NCBI GenBank assembly: GCA_003439945.1
Contig: QVRM01005202.1
Coordinates: forward strand, 140,001 to 204,000
Origin: Dermanyssus gallinae
Taxonomy: Eukaryota; Arthropoda; Arachnida; Mesostigmata; Dermanyssidae
Reading direction: 5' to 3'
Length of the DNA: 64,000 bases
Below the pieces are notes generated by a model. It was not told the origin of the DNA, did not search any database, and was given only the letters and a program-made list of their open reading frames with translations. The position numbers and the translations under genes are program-made. This document shows, piece by piece, positions 21,921 to 33,561 of the stretch. Each line of letters starts with the position of its first letter. The stretch's first letter is position 1.

Positions 21921-22959
21921 CTTAACTCTTTTGTCGGCCTGCGAGTTAAAAGTAGACGATATTAGATTGAAAGGGGTCTTATCTGAGACCGCCGGATTGT
22001 GGTTCGACGTGTTTTCGTCCGTGCTCGTAGGCAGAAAGCTTCTACAACAGTAAGATATGTAACTTTGAAGGACTGCAGTGGATCGGATCACCAATTCCGA
22101 GATAAAAATATGACCCCCGGTGACCTTGCCCTTCGCCGTGGATCGTGCTCCGCTCTCCTTGAAGATACATTAATTTTTACAAATTCATATAGCGAGAGTA
22201 AAGTCGCCTTCTATTTTCCCCCCGACGACCTTTGTTATATCGTCACAGACCTTATTATAATGGTGCTCAATTGCGTTGTCAGCTGCAGAAAAGGTTACGA
22301 CTTCCTCTGCCTGTCACTGTTACTCTTGGTGGCACCCTCAGAACCGTTACGGGCTTCCTTTATTGCTTCACTAGTACCCTCCATACTTACCGAAAGAGAT
22401 TCAGTTTCGCAAACGCGCATACATTTGCTAGGAGCGTCTTCCGCAGGATTTGATGCAGGCCGCTTTCCACCACTTGTATTTGGACGGTTAGCCGGGCCGC
22501 CCGCACCACTGACCGCTCTGTACCATGCATTCATCCGCCGGCATCGCACCAGCTGCTACGCCGCGCTTGTTTACAAGCAAGATATTGTTTGTTTACAGGG
22601 AAACGCTAGCCGGGCTGTATTTTCGTTCGATAAGGTAATAATGCTGGTGATCGTAACAGGGATAGCGGCAGCGGCGTCGTTGATGATGAAGTCAGTGATG
22701 ATGCCTGTGGTGGTGATGGTGCTGACGACCATGAGTGGTAGCTAACTGAATTGAATGATGATGTTGATGATGATGGACTGATGATAATTATGTTGGAGGT
22801 GGTACCTGATGGTGAAGTATAGTAAGTTCTGGGTGTAATAGTGACGATGGCCAGAGAGTTGCAAGTGGCTAAAATGGAAAAGAAAATGACAGTGCCCAGT
22901 GGTGACTATGCGACTGATGAGGCACTTTGCTAGTGTGCTGCAGGGAGCCGACATCGCCC
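21921..22959. other. Unassigned, possibly LINE-derived; ORFs on both strands
   Basis: A 248-codon plus-strand frame (21999-22745) has hydrophobic stretches but no motif. The minus strand (22549-22295) reads as a hydrophilic frame (TSGGKRPASNPAEDAPSK..). The flanks on both sides are LINE, so this may be LINE ORF1-like or junk. Irregular gatgat/tgatga runs lie at 22680-22790. Confidence 0.25.
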
Positions 22960-23760
22960 CGAAAAAGTCGAGTACGTGAATGGGTAGTTCGATTAGTCAC
23001 AATCGAAGACGTTGTCAGGGGGCCTAGAGGCAAAGCGGCCGGGAACGATATGATAAAAAAACGAATTTTCTCGAAAAGCTTTATTTGACGAGTGCCTGAA
23101 ATTCGGGGAAATGCCGTAAACGTAGAAGGAAGATACCCCGATTTTCATACCTAAAGGGAAAGACATAAAAGCAGAGCTGGAGTCTTGGAGAGGAATAACA
23201 CTTAAGAGTTGCCCCTGTAAGATATTCTACTATACGGTTCTGCGCCAATTGCTGCCAGAAAGTTGGGAAACTCTATCCAAGCCAAGGAGATCGTTATGCG
23301 CACTATTTATAGGTCTTAAAGCCGTCTTTAGCCTAGCGCCAAGAAGTAAAATTGTAGAAGTTAGCCTTGGAAGAAGTTTCGTATTGGTTATTAAAACTTT
23401 TGGAAACCATTCTTGGGGAGAGTACAGTATACCTCGACAACGGCTGTAGGGTATTATAGAAAGATAACGCAGACGACAGGAGTGGTCCAAGGCGACGGAC
23501 TCGGCCCATTGCTTTTTTCGGTACTATTGGGAGGGCTACCCAACCGGCTGTGGCAGTGGTGGACCCGAGAAAGGACAAGTACTTTATGCAGATGACATTG
23601 TGATCTACGGCAGGAGTCTATTTAGGGTCAAGCGGGACCGGAGAGGCTAATTTATTACATGAACGAGATGGGTATTAACTAACTAAGTATTAACTGGCAA
23701 AAGACAGTAGCAGTAAAATTTCGAAGAGAAGGTTGACCTGCTCAGAATTAGGAAGGCTCG
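22960..23760 (+). mobile_element. Decayed LINE reverse transcriptase (VQGDGLGPLLFS, YADD)
   Basis: Frames give FIPKGKDIKAELESWRGITL, TTGVVQGDGLGPLLFSVLLG near 23480 and QVLYADDIVIYGRSL near 23580-23620. These are reverse transcriptase motifs 2a, 4 and 5 in the right order and spacing. At least three frame changes occur. It is a different family from the YLDDG elements. Confidence 0.75.
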
Positions 23761-24360
23761 CAGCCCAAGTGCATCCACTACGGCGATGGACTGGAGAACT
23801 CCCCAGATCACACTGCTCTGAGGGGTCCAGCATGGGCGGAGCAGCGCGCACCTCTGCCGCTTCAAATGAATACACCGGCTTAACCTACGTGACTTCTGCA
23901 AGAAATGACGAACTATATATATGGGAACATCATAGCTGAAAGCTTCAAAGCATTTTACAGTAGAAAACGGGGGTCAACCACCTAAGCCGCCATAACTCTT
24001 GGGGAGCACACCCATCAGGGGTAGTAGACTCGCCCTTCCTGACAGTTTGATGCGAAGCACAAGCAGCCTCCAGGCGGGCCGGGGGACGGGGATATGACTG
24101 TTTTTTAGTGCGTTGGAGCCCCACACTACCGGCCCACACTTGCAAGGAGCTTCCCCGGAGTGGTGGCCGTGTGTGCAACTGCATTTTTATGTTAGTCCAA
24201 AAAAAATGAGGTAGTATAAAAGAACGGTTCCAGCACCTCGCCTCTTCCTGGGGCTATTGAGTTAAGGGTTTTTTAGTGGGTATTATGCCAAAAACATCGG
24301 CATCGAGTCCCACACTGTCCGCTTCGGGTGTGCGTAAAAGCATTTTTCCCTCACACGACC
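23761..24360. other. No gene seen
   Basis: Probably LINE-derived sequence continuing from 23760; frames are short and no motif is recognised. Confidence 0.4.
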
Positions 24361-24556
24361 AAAAATATAGTGAAAAAAAAGATGACTAGGTTTAGCCCAA
24401 CAGCCATTGTGGTACCATGGTTGCTGGTTTATCATATATCGCTCAAAGCAAACTTAATCAGCAACAGGGATCGAACCGGCGACACCTCGAAAGAGGACAT
24501 CCACGACTACCGCACTAGCCTCCTAGACCACACCTATCTACAGCCTCCCCCATAGA
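24361..24556 (-). mobile_element. Second tRNA-derived SINE family (single copy)
   Basis: On the minus strand gtggtctaggaggctagtgcgg resembles a tRNA 5' half with box A, followed about 40 bp later by a canonical box B, ggttcgatccc (forward 24467-24477). A T-rich tail (tcatctttttttt) ends the element. The acceptor-stem ends do not pair, so it is not a functional tRNA. It differs from the SINE at 45369. Confidence 0.55.
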
Positions 24557-24870
24557 CGACACAATGATGGGTCCTACCACCATGGCCGCCTCCAACAACC
24601 CAGCCAATGAAATGGTAAGCATAACATCCATTATACGGCTGTAGAACCTCTAACGATGTGAGCAGGTTAAATCATCTACCTAGGTATGTTAACTTCATGT
24701 CTGGACGTTAGAAAAACAACCTATAGTAAGTCCTTAATGCCGGACGGGGTAAATGCGATGGCCTGAGCGGCCGCTCTAGCACTGGTGGCATACGCTCGCA
24801 CATGGACCATTCTGGAGGGCTGGGAGAACGCGATCCTTAATCGGATAAACAGGTGGATATATAAAGTCAA

Positions 24871-24978
24871 CTGGAGCTGGCCTGAAGCTTGAAGAAAGCT
24901 GGAGCTTGAAGAAAACTGGAGCTGGCCTGAAGCTTGAAGAAAGCTGGAGCTTGAAGAAAACTGGAGCTGGCCTGAAGA
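24871..24978. repeat. 45-bp tandem repeat, 2.4 copies
   Basis: The unit ctggagctggcctgaagctt plus 25 bases repeats exactly at 24871 and 24916, with a partial third copy at 24961. On the minus strand it is open as a 15-residue repeat (SSSSSFLQASGQLQF). Confidence 0.95.
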
Positions 24979-25009
24979 AAAAAACGCTGACCTCACATAA
25001 GACCTAGAT

Positions 25010-25330
25010 TTCAGATAGATATCGCTGGAGCTTAACGGACACGCGCTCACGCCGTCTTGCCACGCCAAGTACCTCGGGCTGTCCCTGGGCACAGCATAAG
25101 GGATCCAACAGCAACATTATACGCGTACGTCCAAAGACAAACGTTACTTTACGAGTTCTTCGCTCATGTGCCCTTATGTAAGACGATCGCAAACATCTAC
25201 ACGAAAATTGGTCGTATTGCGAGACGGGGGCACGTTGCGTCTCAACAATTGCGAGGTGTACTCAATCGATGTCAGGGAAGATCCGGAAAATTGATGTCCG
25301 TAGATTGGACGCAGCTCGCAGGGAGAAATT
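25010..25330 (+). mobile_element. LINE reverse transcriptase thumb fragment
   Basis: Text includes SLNGHALTPSCHAKYLGLSL, matching the L.G..L......KYLGL signature found after the YADD box in many LINEs. The following frame is broken. No other domain is seen. Confidence 0.45.
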
Positions 25331-26099
25331 TAGGGTAAGTTAAGGCATATTCAAGTAGTGAGTTCACTTGTCTTTGTACACACAGATGAAAGACAGATTT
25401 AAACAAAAAGACTACTACGCGAGACATGTAAAGCTTCGCTACTAACAGCTGTACCGAATTCTTGGCAGGATGACCAAAACAAACAAACACCACCAAGCAA
25501 ATGTCTTCAGGTTGAAATAACCACTATAGTTTATAGCCTGAATGGAAATATAATCTAAAAGAGATCAAATTAATTCGTAAACAACCAATACACTGGCTAG
25601 TCGTAGATTCGTATATTTTTTGGAAAAATGTAGTCAATTTCTGTTTTTCAACAGCTCTGTCCCTCTACTAAACAGTGTCGTATTTTTAAATTAAAAGTTC
25701 AACATTGTACACCAACGGCAAATGAAGACAAAGTATGTGTCTTTGATTGTGTTCTATGCCCTATTAATGGCTTTAATCCGCATCCTTACTCTTCGAATCG
25801 TTGAGGGGTTTATGAACATGTCTGACCCTAAGTCAAAAACACTTGGCTTATCGGCGCTGACGTTTGCGGCACTAAGCACGCAGATATTGGGCTGATAAAA
25901 AATTTGTCGTGAATGGGAGAAACATCAACAGGCACGTATGCACATACGGCGATCCTGTTGATACGCTGTAGGCGGAGTAAAGGGTGATCTGGGCATTGCT
26001 TCATAAAGTTTACGATTGCCGCTCCCAACGGGGGGACAAGATTGACCTCAACCTGGCCTAAGCTGGTGTGCCAATGAATATCCTTCGTCTAGTGAATTC
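25331..26099. other. No gene seen
   Basis: AT-rich to mixed sequence; nothing recognised on either strand. Confidence 0.5.
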
Positions 26100-26660
26100 G
26101 ACCCTGCAGTAACACCCAATTTGCATTGACGACGGCATGCATAGGGTGATAGCCTGAGCCCGGTGTTTATCTCCGTTGTTCTGGTCGATCTCCCCTACAA
26201 AGACGCAGGCCCCAGACGAATACAGACGTTATTATTTGCTAACGATTTTGTTCTGTATGTATACATCATCTGACCAAGATTTCAAGTACAGCAGTCACTG
26301 GGTAGATAGGTCACGGATCTGGTCCTAGAGGTCAACTTGTTCAAGACCGAAACAGTGAGATTCCAAATAGAAGGCAACTTTGTGGGCCGTTGAAACTCTT
26401 AGCTTCTGGGGGATATGACTGACTTAAGTACGCCAAAAGCTATAGTTAGCTGGGTATGATATTTCCGACTAACGGAGATCACGACAGTGGTTTTCTCAGT
26501 GGTTTGCTATTTTGCCCACCGTAGGGTGCTCAAGCTCTTGAGCCAAGAGTAAAGACACCACTGCAGCTGCTAGTCAGACGCAGGTTTGATAGACGAAACG
26601 CATGCATAAAACCATGCTGTCACTGCAAGCGTAAATACGCCGTGCTGCAAGAAATCCGAC
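26100..26660 (+). mobile_element. Decayed LINE reverse transcriptase
   Basis: A frame near 26230 gives LFANDFVLYV, a YADD box with one substitution, followed by LEVNLFKTETVRFQIEGNFV and YAKSYSWLGMIFPTNG, the usual palm-to-thumb order. Frames shift repeatedly. Confidence 0.6.
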
Positions 26661-27009
26661 TAATAAAAAAAAAAAGAACCTAACCGGTTTTCTATATAAC
26701 TGCGAGACAATACGCCTAGCTCCAATAATTTAGCTCCCACTCACATGCTATGCTATAAATCTGCCCTTTGAGGTAGAAAAAGTAGTTCTACTGTCCTTCA
26801 ACTACAGGAAGTTAAAGCACAAACATAACCAGATCGGATGTTCTACGGGCATTGGGTGCACTCTGAGCCGCTTTTGGCAAACTATCTTTGTAAATTCTTT
26901 TCCGAGATCATGAAGAGAGGCAAATGTCAAGAGCCTGGCATATCACCAGGCTTTCCCTGCTATTGACGAGCAAGTATGGCTATGACAGACGAGGCCCAGA
27001 CTGACATCG

Positions 27010-28205
27010 TAGCACGTACGACCTGAACGAACGCTGAAAATATCTTCTTCAAATTAGTTTTAAAACGGATCGGGTGTGTGGTCGACCAGACCAAATCGCC
27101 ACATAAATTTGGCTTCCAAACGGGTCGGCGAGCGCGTGATGCAATCCGTGTGCCTCAGTTCTATCTCTAACTCGGCCAACCAAACCGAGTTCATTTGTAT
27201 ATAGTTCATATAGGCTTCGCCAAATCTGTCGACAAAGCACTTCGAGATTACCTGGTTAAGTCGTTTCAATACGCAGGTGTTAGTGGCTATTTTAAGCGTA
27301 ATTTCGAGCTTTTTTGATAGGAACACCTTATTGATACAGGGTAAGCAAGGTAATGGATCACGGATAAGGCAAATCGGGGGAGCCTATCAAGGAGACTCAC
27401 TGAGCTGCGTCTCTTTCACTCTTCTGCTTGCCATGTTGTGATGCATGCGGATAACATAGTGGTCGCCTACAGCGACCTGGATGCCATCACGCGCATCACT
27501 TTTTCTAGCAGAGATGTTCCTTTTTTAAAAGGGATGGAAATAAATGTCATAAAAGCCAGGGCTGTGAAATTCAAATAAGGGAGCCTATTTGCTGCTAAAG
27601 ACGTCATACGTTACAGCTGCGATTTCTTGGAATTCGGAACCCCTTTCCGGTATCTGGGGCTTCGGCTCTCATTATACTGGATCGACCTTTACTGAGCACA
27701 TCGTCAAGACAGTGCGCACAGCTCTAGTCTCCTTTTATGGAGAGGTCCGGCGTTCAGTCAGTACCGACGATGGTTGCACTCTTTCACCTCCAAATTGTTC
27801 TACGGCTGGTAGATGGTCCTGACAGGGTATGGGGGGACACCTCACTTGGGAAAACTGGTTTGCTTGACCGGTGTTTCACTTGAAGTGAATAATTTATTTG
27901 TCTATGCGGATGAGGAGCCGCTGTGTGTACCTACTGTTAGGTTGTGCACCGGTTGTTGATATAGTTCGACTGAGGTTGAAGGCATCGTGTACAGTACCAT
28001 TCTAAAGCTTCATTTTGAAATAGGACAATGATGTTAAACAAGTCGACGAGAAGAAAGAGACCTGGATATATTTAGTGCCTCTTACCTACGGGTCTTGGGT
28101 TGCATGTGACAATATGCACATCTCTACCAGATACGTAGTTCATGGCTATCATCATCTGGTGTGTTCAAATACCACGACGAGTTGTACACAGAGTGCATAT
28201 GTCGA
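27010..28205 (+). mobile_element. Decayed LINE, RT plus C-terminal Cys/His block (copy C)
   Basis: Frames give QIGGAYQGDSLSCVSFTLLL near 27372, a degraded DNIVVAYSDLDAI near 27445, GMEINVIKARAVKFK near 27530, then after about 600 bp STRYVVHGYHHLVCSN near 28120-28170. The last block matches copies A (60-420) and B (17800-18990). It shows that the Cys/His block belongs downstream of this type of reverse transcriptase. Confidence 0.65.
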
Positions 28206-29233
28206 CTGACAAATTTACATGCGTCTGACTACCTGGCTCTTTCGATGAGATCACTGCTGCGCTGCCTCCTCGGATGACATGCTGACAGCAGTATAAGTTT
28301 CAATGTTATATGCATACTCAATATGAGAAAAATGAATCTGACTCGATATATAGGTGTCCTGGCAGCGTGGTTTTGGGGACAAGGGCGCCAGCCATGGTTG
28401 TTATCTACCGGGGTGTCGTCGTTCAGCCTTTGTTGTTGATCTCTTTTTTTGAGCAATGCTCATCCATAGACAATAAAACCACCTCGCTGAAAGTCAGCGG
28501 CCGTGTTGCCACAATGACTGCTGGGCAAACTCTACATGATGCCCGGCCCTTGGTGCGTTGAAGAAATACTTCGATTCTAAGCCCAGAGGAGACAAAGCAG
28601 AGTCTAGATTTAAAAATAACCTTCTTAAAACATGTTTGTAATTCTAGGACTTTATTCAGGCAATCGTGGTTGCAGCACATCCCGTGTGAAATATAATCTG
28701 TAACAAACAAGTGCGCCTTGTACGGTTTCCCGGGAAATTCGAAAAGCGCAACGCTGCACACAACGAACATGATCAAAAAGACCGAAACGGTTAAAATTGT
28801 AGATAGAATGTAAACAAAAGTTTAGAGACTGAATAAAATACCAATTTGTTTGTTATACGTCTAAAAGCGTCTGGCTGACGTCGGTATCTACGCGAAGTGG
28901 TTTACACCAACAATATTTACGTAGTTCAAATACGACTGCTAGGCCAAGCCTTTTGGACTAGATTCGTAATGCAATCAAGTTTAGGAGCATCAAGAACATA
29001 AAAGGCCCGAGTGCCAAGTTCTGTGGGATTCCTATATAGACTTGCTGCCACATAAATTCAGTCCATTCAACCTTAACAACAATGTCTCTAACCTAAAATA
29101 TATAACTCTGTCCAAGCGACCGTGACCCCAGTGCATCCTAGGTGAGCTAGCATCTGCAGTAGAAAAGAGTGGTTAAAACGTAGAGAAAGCTGAAAGAAGC
29201 CGCCTCATCATCAAGAAAGGCAAAAAACATGTC
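28206..29233. other. No firm gene; one unassigned minus-strand ORF
   Basis: A 117-codon minus-strand frame (28776-28423) begins with a hydrophobic stretch (MIMFVVCSVALFEF) and has a CCNHDC cluster. No family is recognised and codon use does not stand out, so it is not called as a gene. Confidence 0.3.
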
Positions 29234-29460
29234 TTATTTATTCTGCAAAGTCGGCCACACGCTAATATTTATGAGATAAGGCGAGGTCTCTTGGTCGATC
29301 ATTGCCGCCGGGGTTGGCTTATAATTAGGTGATAGGTTTTGTTCACTTTTCTTTTTAAATAAGGGAACTACTGCTTCCTTCAACTTAAATGAAAAACATC
29401 GACCGCAATTGAGCGTCATTATATTTTTGAAAGCGGATTTGCATTATATGGAGCGGCCAA
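29234..29460 (-). mobile_element. LINE reverse transcriptase N-terminal fragment
   Basis: On the minus strand LKEAVVPLFKKKSEQNLSPN followed by YKP matches the W..A.V.PLFKKGD...NYRPIS opening of CR1/Jockey-type reverse transcriptases. It is short and truncated. Confidence 0.5.
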
Positions 29461-31368
29461 CATTAACTATTTTGCAGGCAACGCTTTGACACCCGGTCCC
29501 TAACGGACCTAAGACTGAGCAGGAGCCTAAAAAGCTTGAAGACTGACACACCAACGAGTGTTAGGCCCTACGTGACAACTTATTCTAAGGTGATTACCGA
29601 AGAATTCTCCTTGAGGGCTTTCTTTCAAAACCTAGTTTTAATGCAAGTGGCAGTTCCAACATATCCTGACTTCTTCGGCAAGACTTCTAGGAACTTTTAG
29701 TTGAACGGCGTAGTTCTTACCTTACATTGTCAGCTGTACCGAGACAATAGCTGTCCTCTAGATTGCGCTGTTCTCGTACGGGAAGATCTCGTACGTTCGT
29801 ACGGGAAGACATAAACTACTTCGTTTTTTACATTTTGGCTTGATTGTCGTTCTAAGGACGCTGCTCAAGGTGGCTTTTACCCTACTTTCAATTCGTGCTT
29901 CATCGTTGATTATTGATCACATAGAAAAAGGAGCTGTCTAATAGACAGCTGATACAATAAAATAACCTGTACGGCTTTTTGTATGTGCTCGTTATGTGCT
30001 TTGTGCTAGCTTGTGATCCTGATAATCATCCAAGCACACACACACTTGTTAGCTGACGTCTACTCAGCAACGATGCTAACTGCGCTACAGCATTGTAAAC
30101 CAGTCAATATAGTTACAGGCCGGTGCTACATGGGTAGGCTTCAAAATTTCAACGTCCCTAATGTTTTTATTAAACAGTTTTCACGTGTTTGGTTCGCAAG
30201 ATACACATTTAAAAATAAATGTTGAGGTGACTCTTATGTATGATAACGTGATCATCCAGTAGAACGACTAAGGTTTTGCTATATAAGGCAGGCTTTCTTT
30301 GTATGAGGCAAATAATATAAATGTGAAAACCTTTCATATTATTAGATTTAAGTGAAGTGCTTAATCCTGTTTGATGCAGTAATACGTTCTAAAGCTGGAA
30401 CCCTACGCTACGTTAATATATACCATAGTTCGATAGATAGCTAATGTACGATATTAGTTAGTCGTATCACTTACAGAGCACACAAGTGATGGGATCAGCG
30501 TGCATACCCATCAGACATACTGCGGTGTAATAATAATGATAATAATGACAATAATAACAAACTTAACCCCGTCCACTATACAGAATCTGCTTAATCATAT
30601 TTTCTTTCATATTAGCGCTACCTGGTAGGCAGCACCTTACATAATATCTCTAACAGGGTCCCCTGCACGTAGTGATTTTAAAGGCTTATTCAGAATGACA
30701 AGATTGTGAGCCACCTAACGTCCTTGCCAAGTGCTGTACCTTATCTGGTTCTAGCGAGCACTTTATTTACTCGCCGTATCAGTCACCTATACAGCATTCC
30801 CGCCGTATTCACAAAGTAATATTTCATATTCATGTTAGTTTTTCTAAATATTTGATATTCTCTATGCCAACAGCTGCATTACTGGAAATATCTTAACTAA
30901 CTTTTAATGTTGCTTTTATTTGCAGCCCAGCTATTAATTGCATTTTTCTTTGTTGTTTATTGCACTGCGTTTGTGGTGTTCGATGAAATCGCTTTAGGTG
31001 TTAATCGTACCCCTTGCATTGCGTCTTTCGGCCTGACCATGGCTCACCATGGTTTGGGTTTTTCCATGGCTGTAGCTTTGCTTCTGTAAACGTAGTCTGA
31101 CATGCACGGCGCCAAACTAGATCGTTTGTTTGCACTTGCAACTGGCACTTTATTGGTATATTGCCCAATTTATCATACAATTTTGAACTTACGTGTAAAC
31201 TTGTAAAATCGCACACAACATAGCCACATAGTTAGAGTAACCAATATTCGAAATAAATTGTAATCATGAAAACCCGTTGCCGTAAATTCTGTGTATTTCA
31301 TAATTTAAAACAATATCAGTGTACGCATAGGATTTGGCCAGCTAGTTGACAAACAGTGGGACGTCTTA
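29461..31368. other. No gene recognised
   Basis: Mostly AT-rich. A 60-codon plus-strand frame (30907-31089) is very hydrophobic and follows an acceptor-like tgttgcttttatttgcag, so a membrane-protein exon is conceivable but unsupported. An (ataatg)-like run lies at 30527-30560. Confidence 0.4.
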
Positions 31369-31686
31369 TCAGATTGATGGGGAGGACTCTTTGGCAGAGC
31401 GCATACTTCGGATTTCTGAGCTGTTGATTAGGAACGCTTTACAAAGCTTAAGTAATATGTAAATAACGCAATTGCACTTCTTAAAGATATCCTGTAACGG
31501 AATTTCATCGTTACAAGTCATGGAATTCAATACATGTTGTGCCCAAGTAAGTCTGTGCCTTTGCCCATATCGTGCAAATAACTGTTGTAAATCAGCACCA
31601 CCCAAATAACCAGTGCATAGAAAAAACCTATTATATTTTGAAAAAATGCACGAACTGCTCTCGCTATCCAACAATCGAGAGATCAT
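31369..31686 (-). pseudogene. Possible hAT transposase remnant
   Basis: A minus-strand frame of 105 codons contains RHRLTWAQHVLNSM, then QDIFKKCNCVIYILLKLCKA. This recalls the CxxHRLNLAVQ..LN segment and following helices of hAT-type transposases. The evidence is one short stretch, so the call is tentative. Confidence 0.3.
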
Positions 31687-31897
31687 AGGGCTGATGCCTG
31701 TTCACGTCAATTTGATTTATTCAACACCACTGAAGTGATTTGCCACACGTTCTAGAAATACCTACCGCGCCTTCCAGAAATGCATGCGTTTTATTTAATT
31801 ATACTGCTCTACATCATTTTAACATCTCTCAGGTCAATGTGGTTCAGAGAAAAGCTGCGTTATTGTACTGCAAATGTAACGTAAAACGACTCATCCG

Positions 31898-31901
<4 letters not shown>

Positions 31902-31939
<38 letters not shown>
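31902..31939. repeat. (TA)n microsatellite
   Basis: 38 bp of TA, followed by a T10 run. Confidence 0.95.
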
Positions 31940-31947
<8 letters not shown>

Positions 31948-33150
31948 TTACTGAAAATGCGTGTATATACATTAATACATCAATTTTACTAACAACAACC
32001 CATCATTCTGAGTTAAGGTTTCGCTGCTATTGATTGCTGGCTGATGAATGATTGAGTGCCGCGTTAGTCGTCTGTGAGCACCTGCTCGTGGCTGAAACAC
32101 GCACATATCATTGGCTTACATGTACATTAAACAATGACTGTTACCATTGTAAAATAATATGTCAGGTTATTGGTTATAATAGCTGTGTTTGATTATAATA
32201 GCCACACATGTTTTCGATTGATGCAGCAGTCGCTCTTTTTGGAATACAGATAGCACCCATTGCCACATATGGTGTATTTCACTGATATGGGATAAGGTGG
32301 GAGTGGACGAAATGTGCTTTATTGATGGTGTACGGTTTTTCTTTCTAAATTGGGTTTTTGCGCTTTCAAATACGTGCAGAAATAGGGTTGGCGGGAGGCC
32401 CCCTGCTGTCAGAGGATCTGCAAAAACGATGGAATCTAAAGAAAACGTGCGCCTTTGACGTTTATATGCGGAACTGGCAAACCAAAATTAGTGAGGTTGA
32501 CATAAGAATTTATAAGACAGCAGCAATGAGGAGCACTGGATGGAGGGCTAGCTGGGTGAAAGATCGGCATTTAACTACGGCCTTTGCAGCCTTCGGAGAT
32601 CATCACGTTCTGTGCAACGTAGAGGGCTTCCATGAACCACAAGACAAATGTCGATGCAAACGATGCTGAAGTAAATGTGATAAATACCATGCCGCGGTTT
32701 GTCCGGCGGTTCGGTCCATAGCAGAACTGGCAAAACGCTAGATTGTTGTGTCAAAACACTGTGATGTAACAGAAACACATTTACCCAGCCCAGGTGTTAA
32801 TAAATAAATAATGATAGCTGTGTTTGACCGGTTCAACTGTTCAATAAACTGACTAGCTGCCGCAGTCATGTTTGGCTGCACTGGCTGCAGATACTAGCTT
32901 GTGTTTATTGATTTATCTACAATAACTTTTACTTAATTCTGCAATTTTCAAAACTGTATATTCGTGCATCTGTTAGGCGTTCAAAATGCGTGCATATGTA
33001 TTGTACCCTGTAATTTGTTTCTCCCTCTTACGTTCTCTATTTATAACAGAACATCTGATGAATTTGTAGCGGGATAGTACTCTGCCATCTTGACGAGACC
33101 GAACTGCCTGGGGTGGGAAAGGGAAATTCTAAGGTCAATTTATTGGCCTT
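31940..33150. other. No gene recognised
   Basis: A 103-codon plus-strand frame (32358-32669) ends DKCRCKRC but has no known motif. The rest is AT-rich. Confidence 0.4.
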
Positions 33151-33189
33151 ATATATATAAATATTTTTTTTGTATATATATACAAAAAA

Positions 33190-33362
33190 TTACTTTGTAC
33201 TTTACTTACTGCAGTTCAGGTGTTGGTAGCTATTTGAGAAAAGTATACCTGTGCACAAATGCAATGACCCGGAGCTACCGTTAGCCGTTCCTCATTCCAT
33301 TTTCTCTTATTTTCATGATTCTAAAAATATCGGAGGGGTATTTCTCCACCGCCTGTTGCCTA

Positions 33363-33404
<42 letters not shown>

Positions 33405-33561
33405 TAGGCAAGACGATGTCACGAAAACAAGAGAAAATGGAATGATGAATAGTTAACGGTAGCTCCGGGTCATTGCATTTGTGCACAGGTATACTTTTTC
33501 TTAGATAGCTACCAAGTAGCACCCGAAAACTGCAGAAAGTAAAGTACTAAGTAATTCGTCA
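33190..33561. mobile_element. Fold-back element: inverted arms of about 160-175 bp around (TA)n
   Basis: 33190-33365 and 33403-33561 are inverted copies. Both contain tacctgtgcacaaatgcaat followed by gacccggagctaccgtta, and end taatgta/tacatta at a 37-bp (TA)n centre. The left arm has an extra stretch of about 30 bp near 33320-33350. The arms differ at many scattered bases, so the structure is not brand new. No coding capacity. Confidence 0.85.
33366..33402. repeat. (TA)n microsatellite at fold-back centre
   Basis: 37 bp of TA between the inverted arms. Confidence 0.95.

Noticed and set aside
21999..22745. 248-codon open frame on the plus strand
   Set aside because: It is long but has no motif, no splice or start context and lies between LINE remnants; the opposite strand reads at least as well. 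Not called as a gene.
24440..24545. tRNA gene on the minus strand
   Set aside because: Boxes A and B are present, but the ends do not form an acceptor stem and the sequence continues into a T-rich SINE tail.
33190..33561. CRISPR-like or regulatory palindrome
   Set aside because: Only two inverted arms, no repeated spacers, eukaryotic context.
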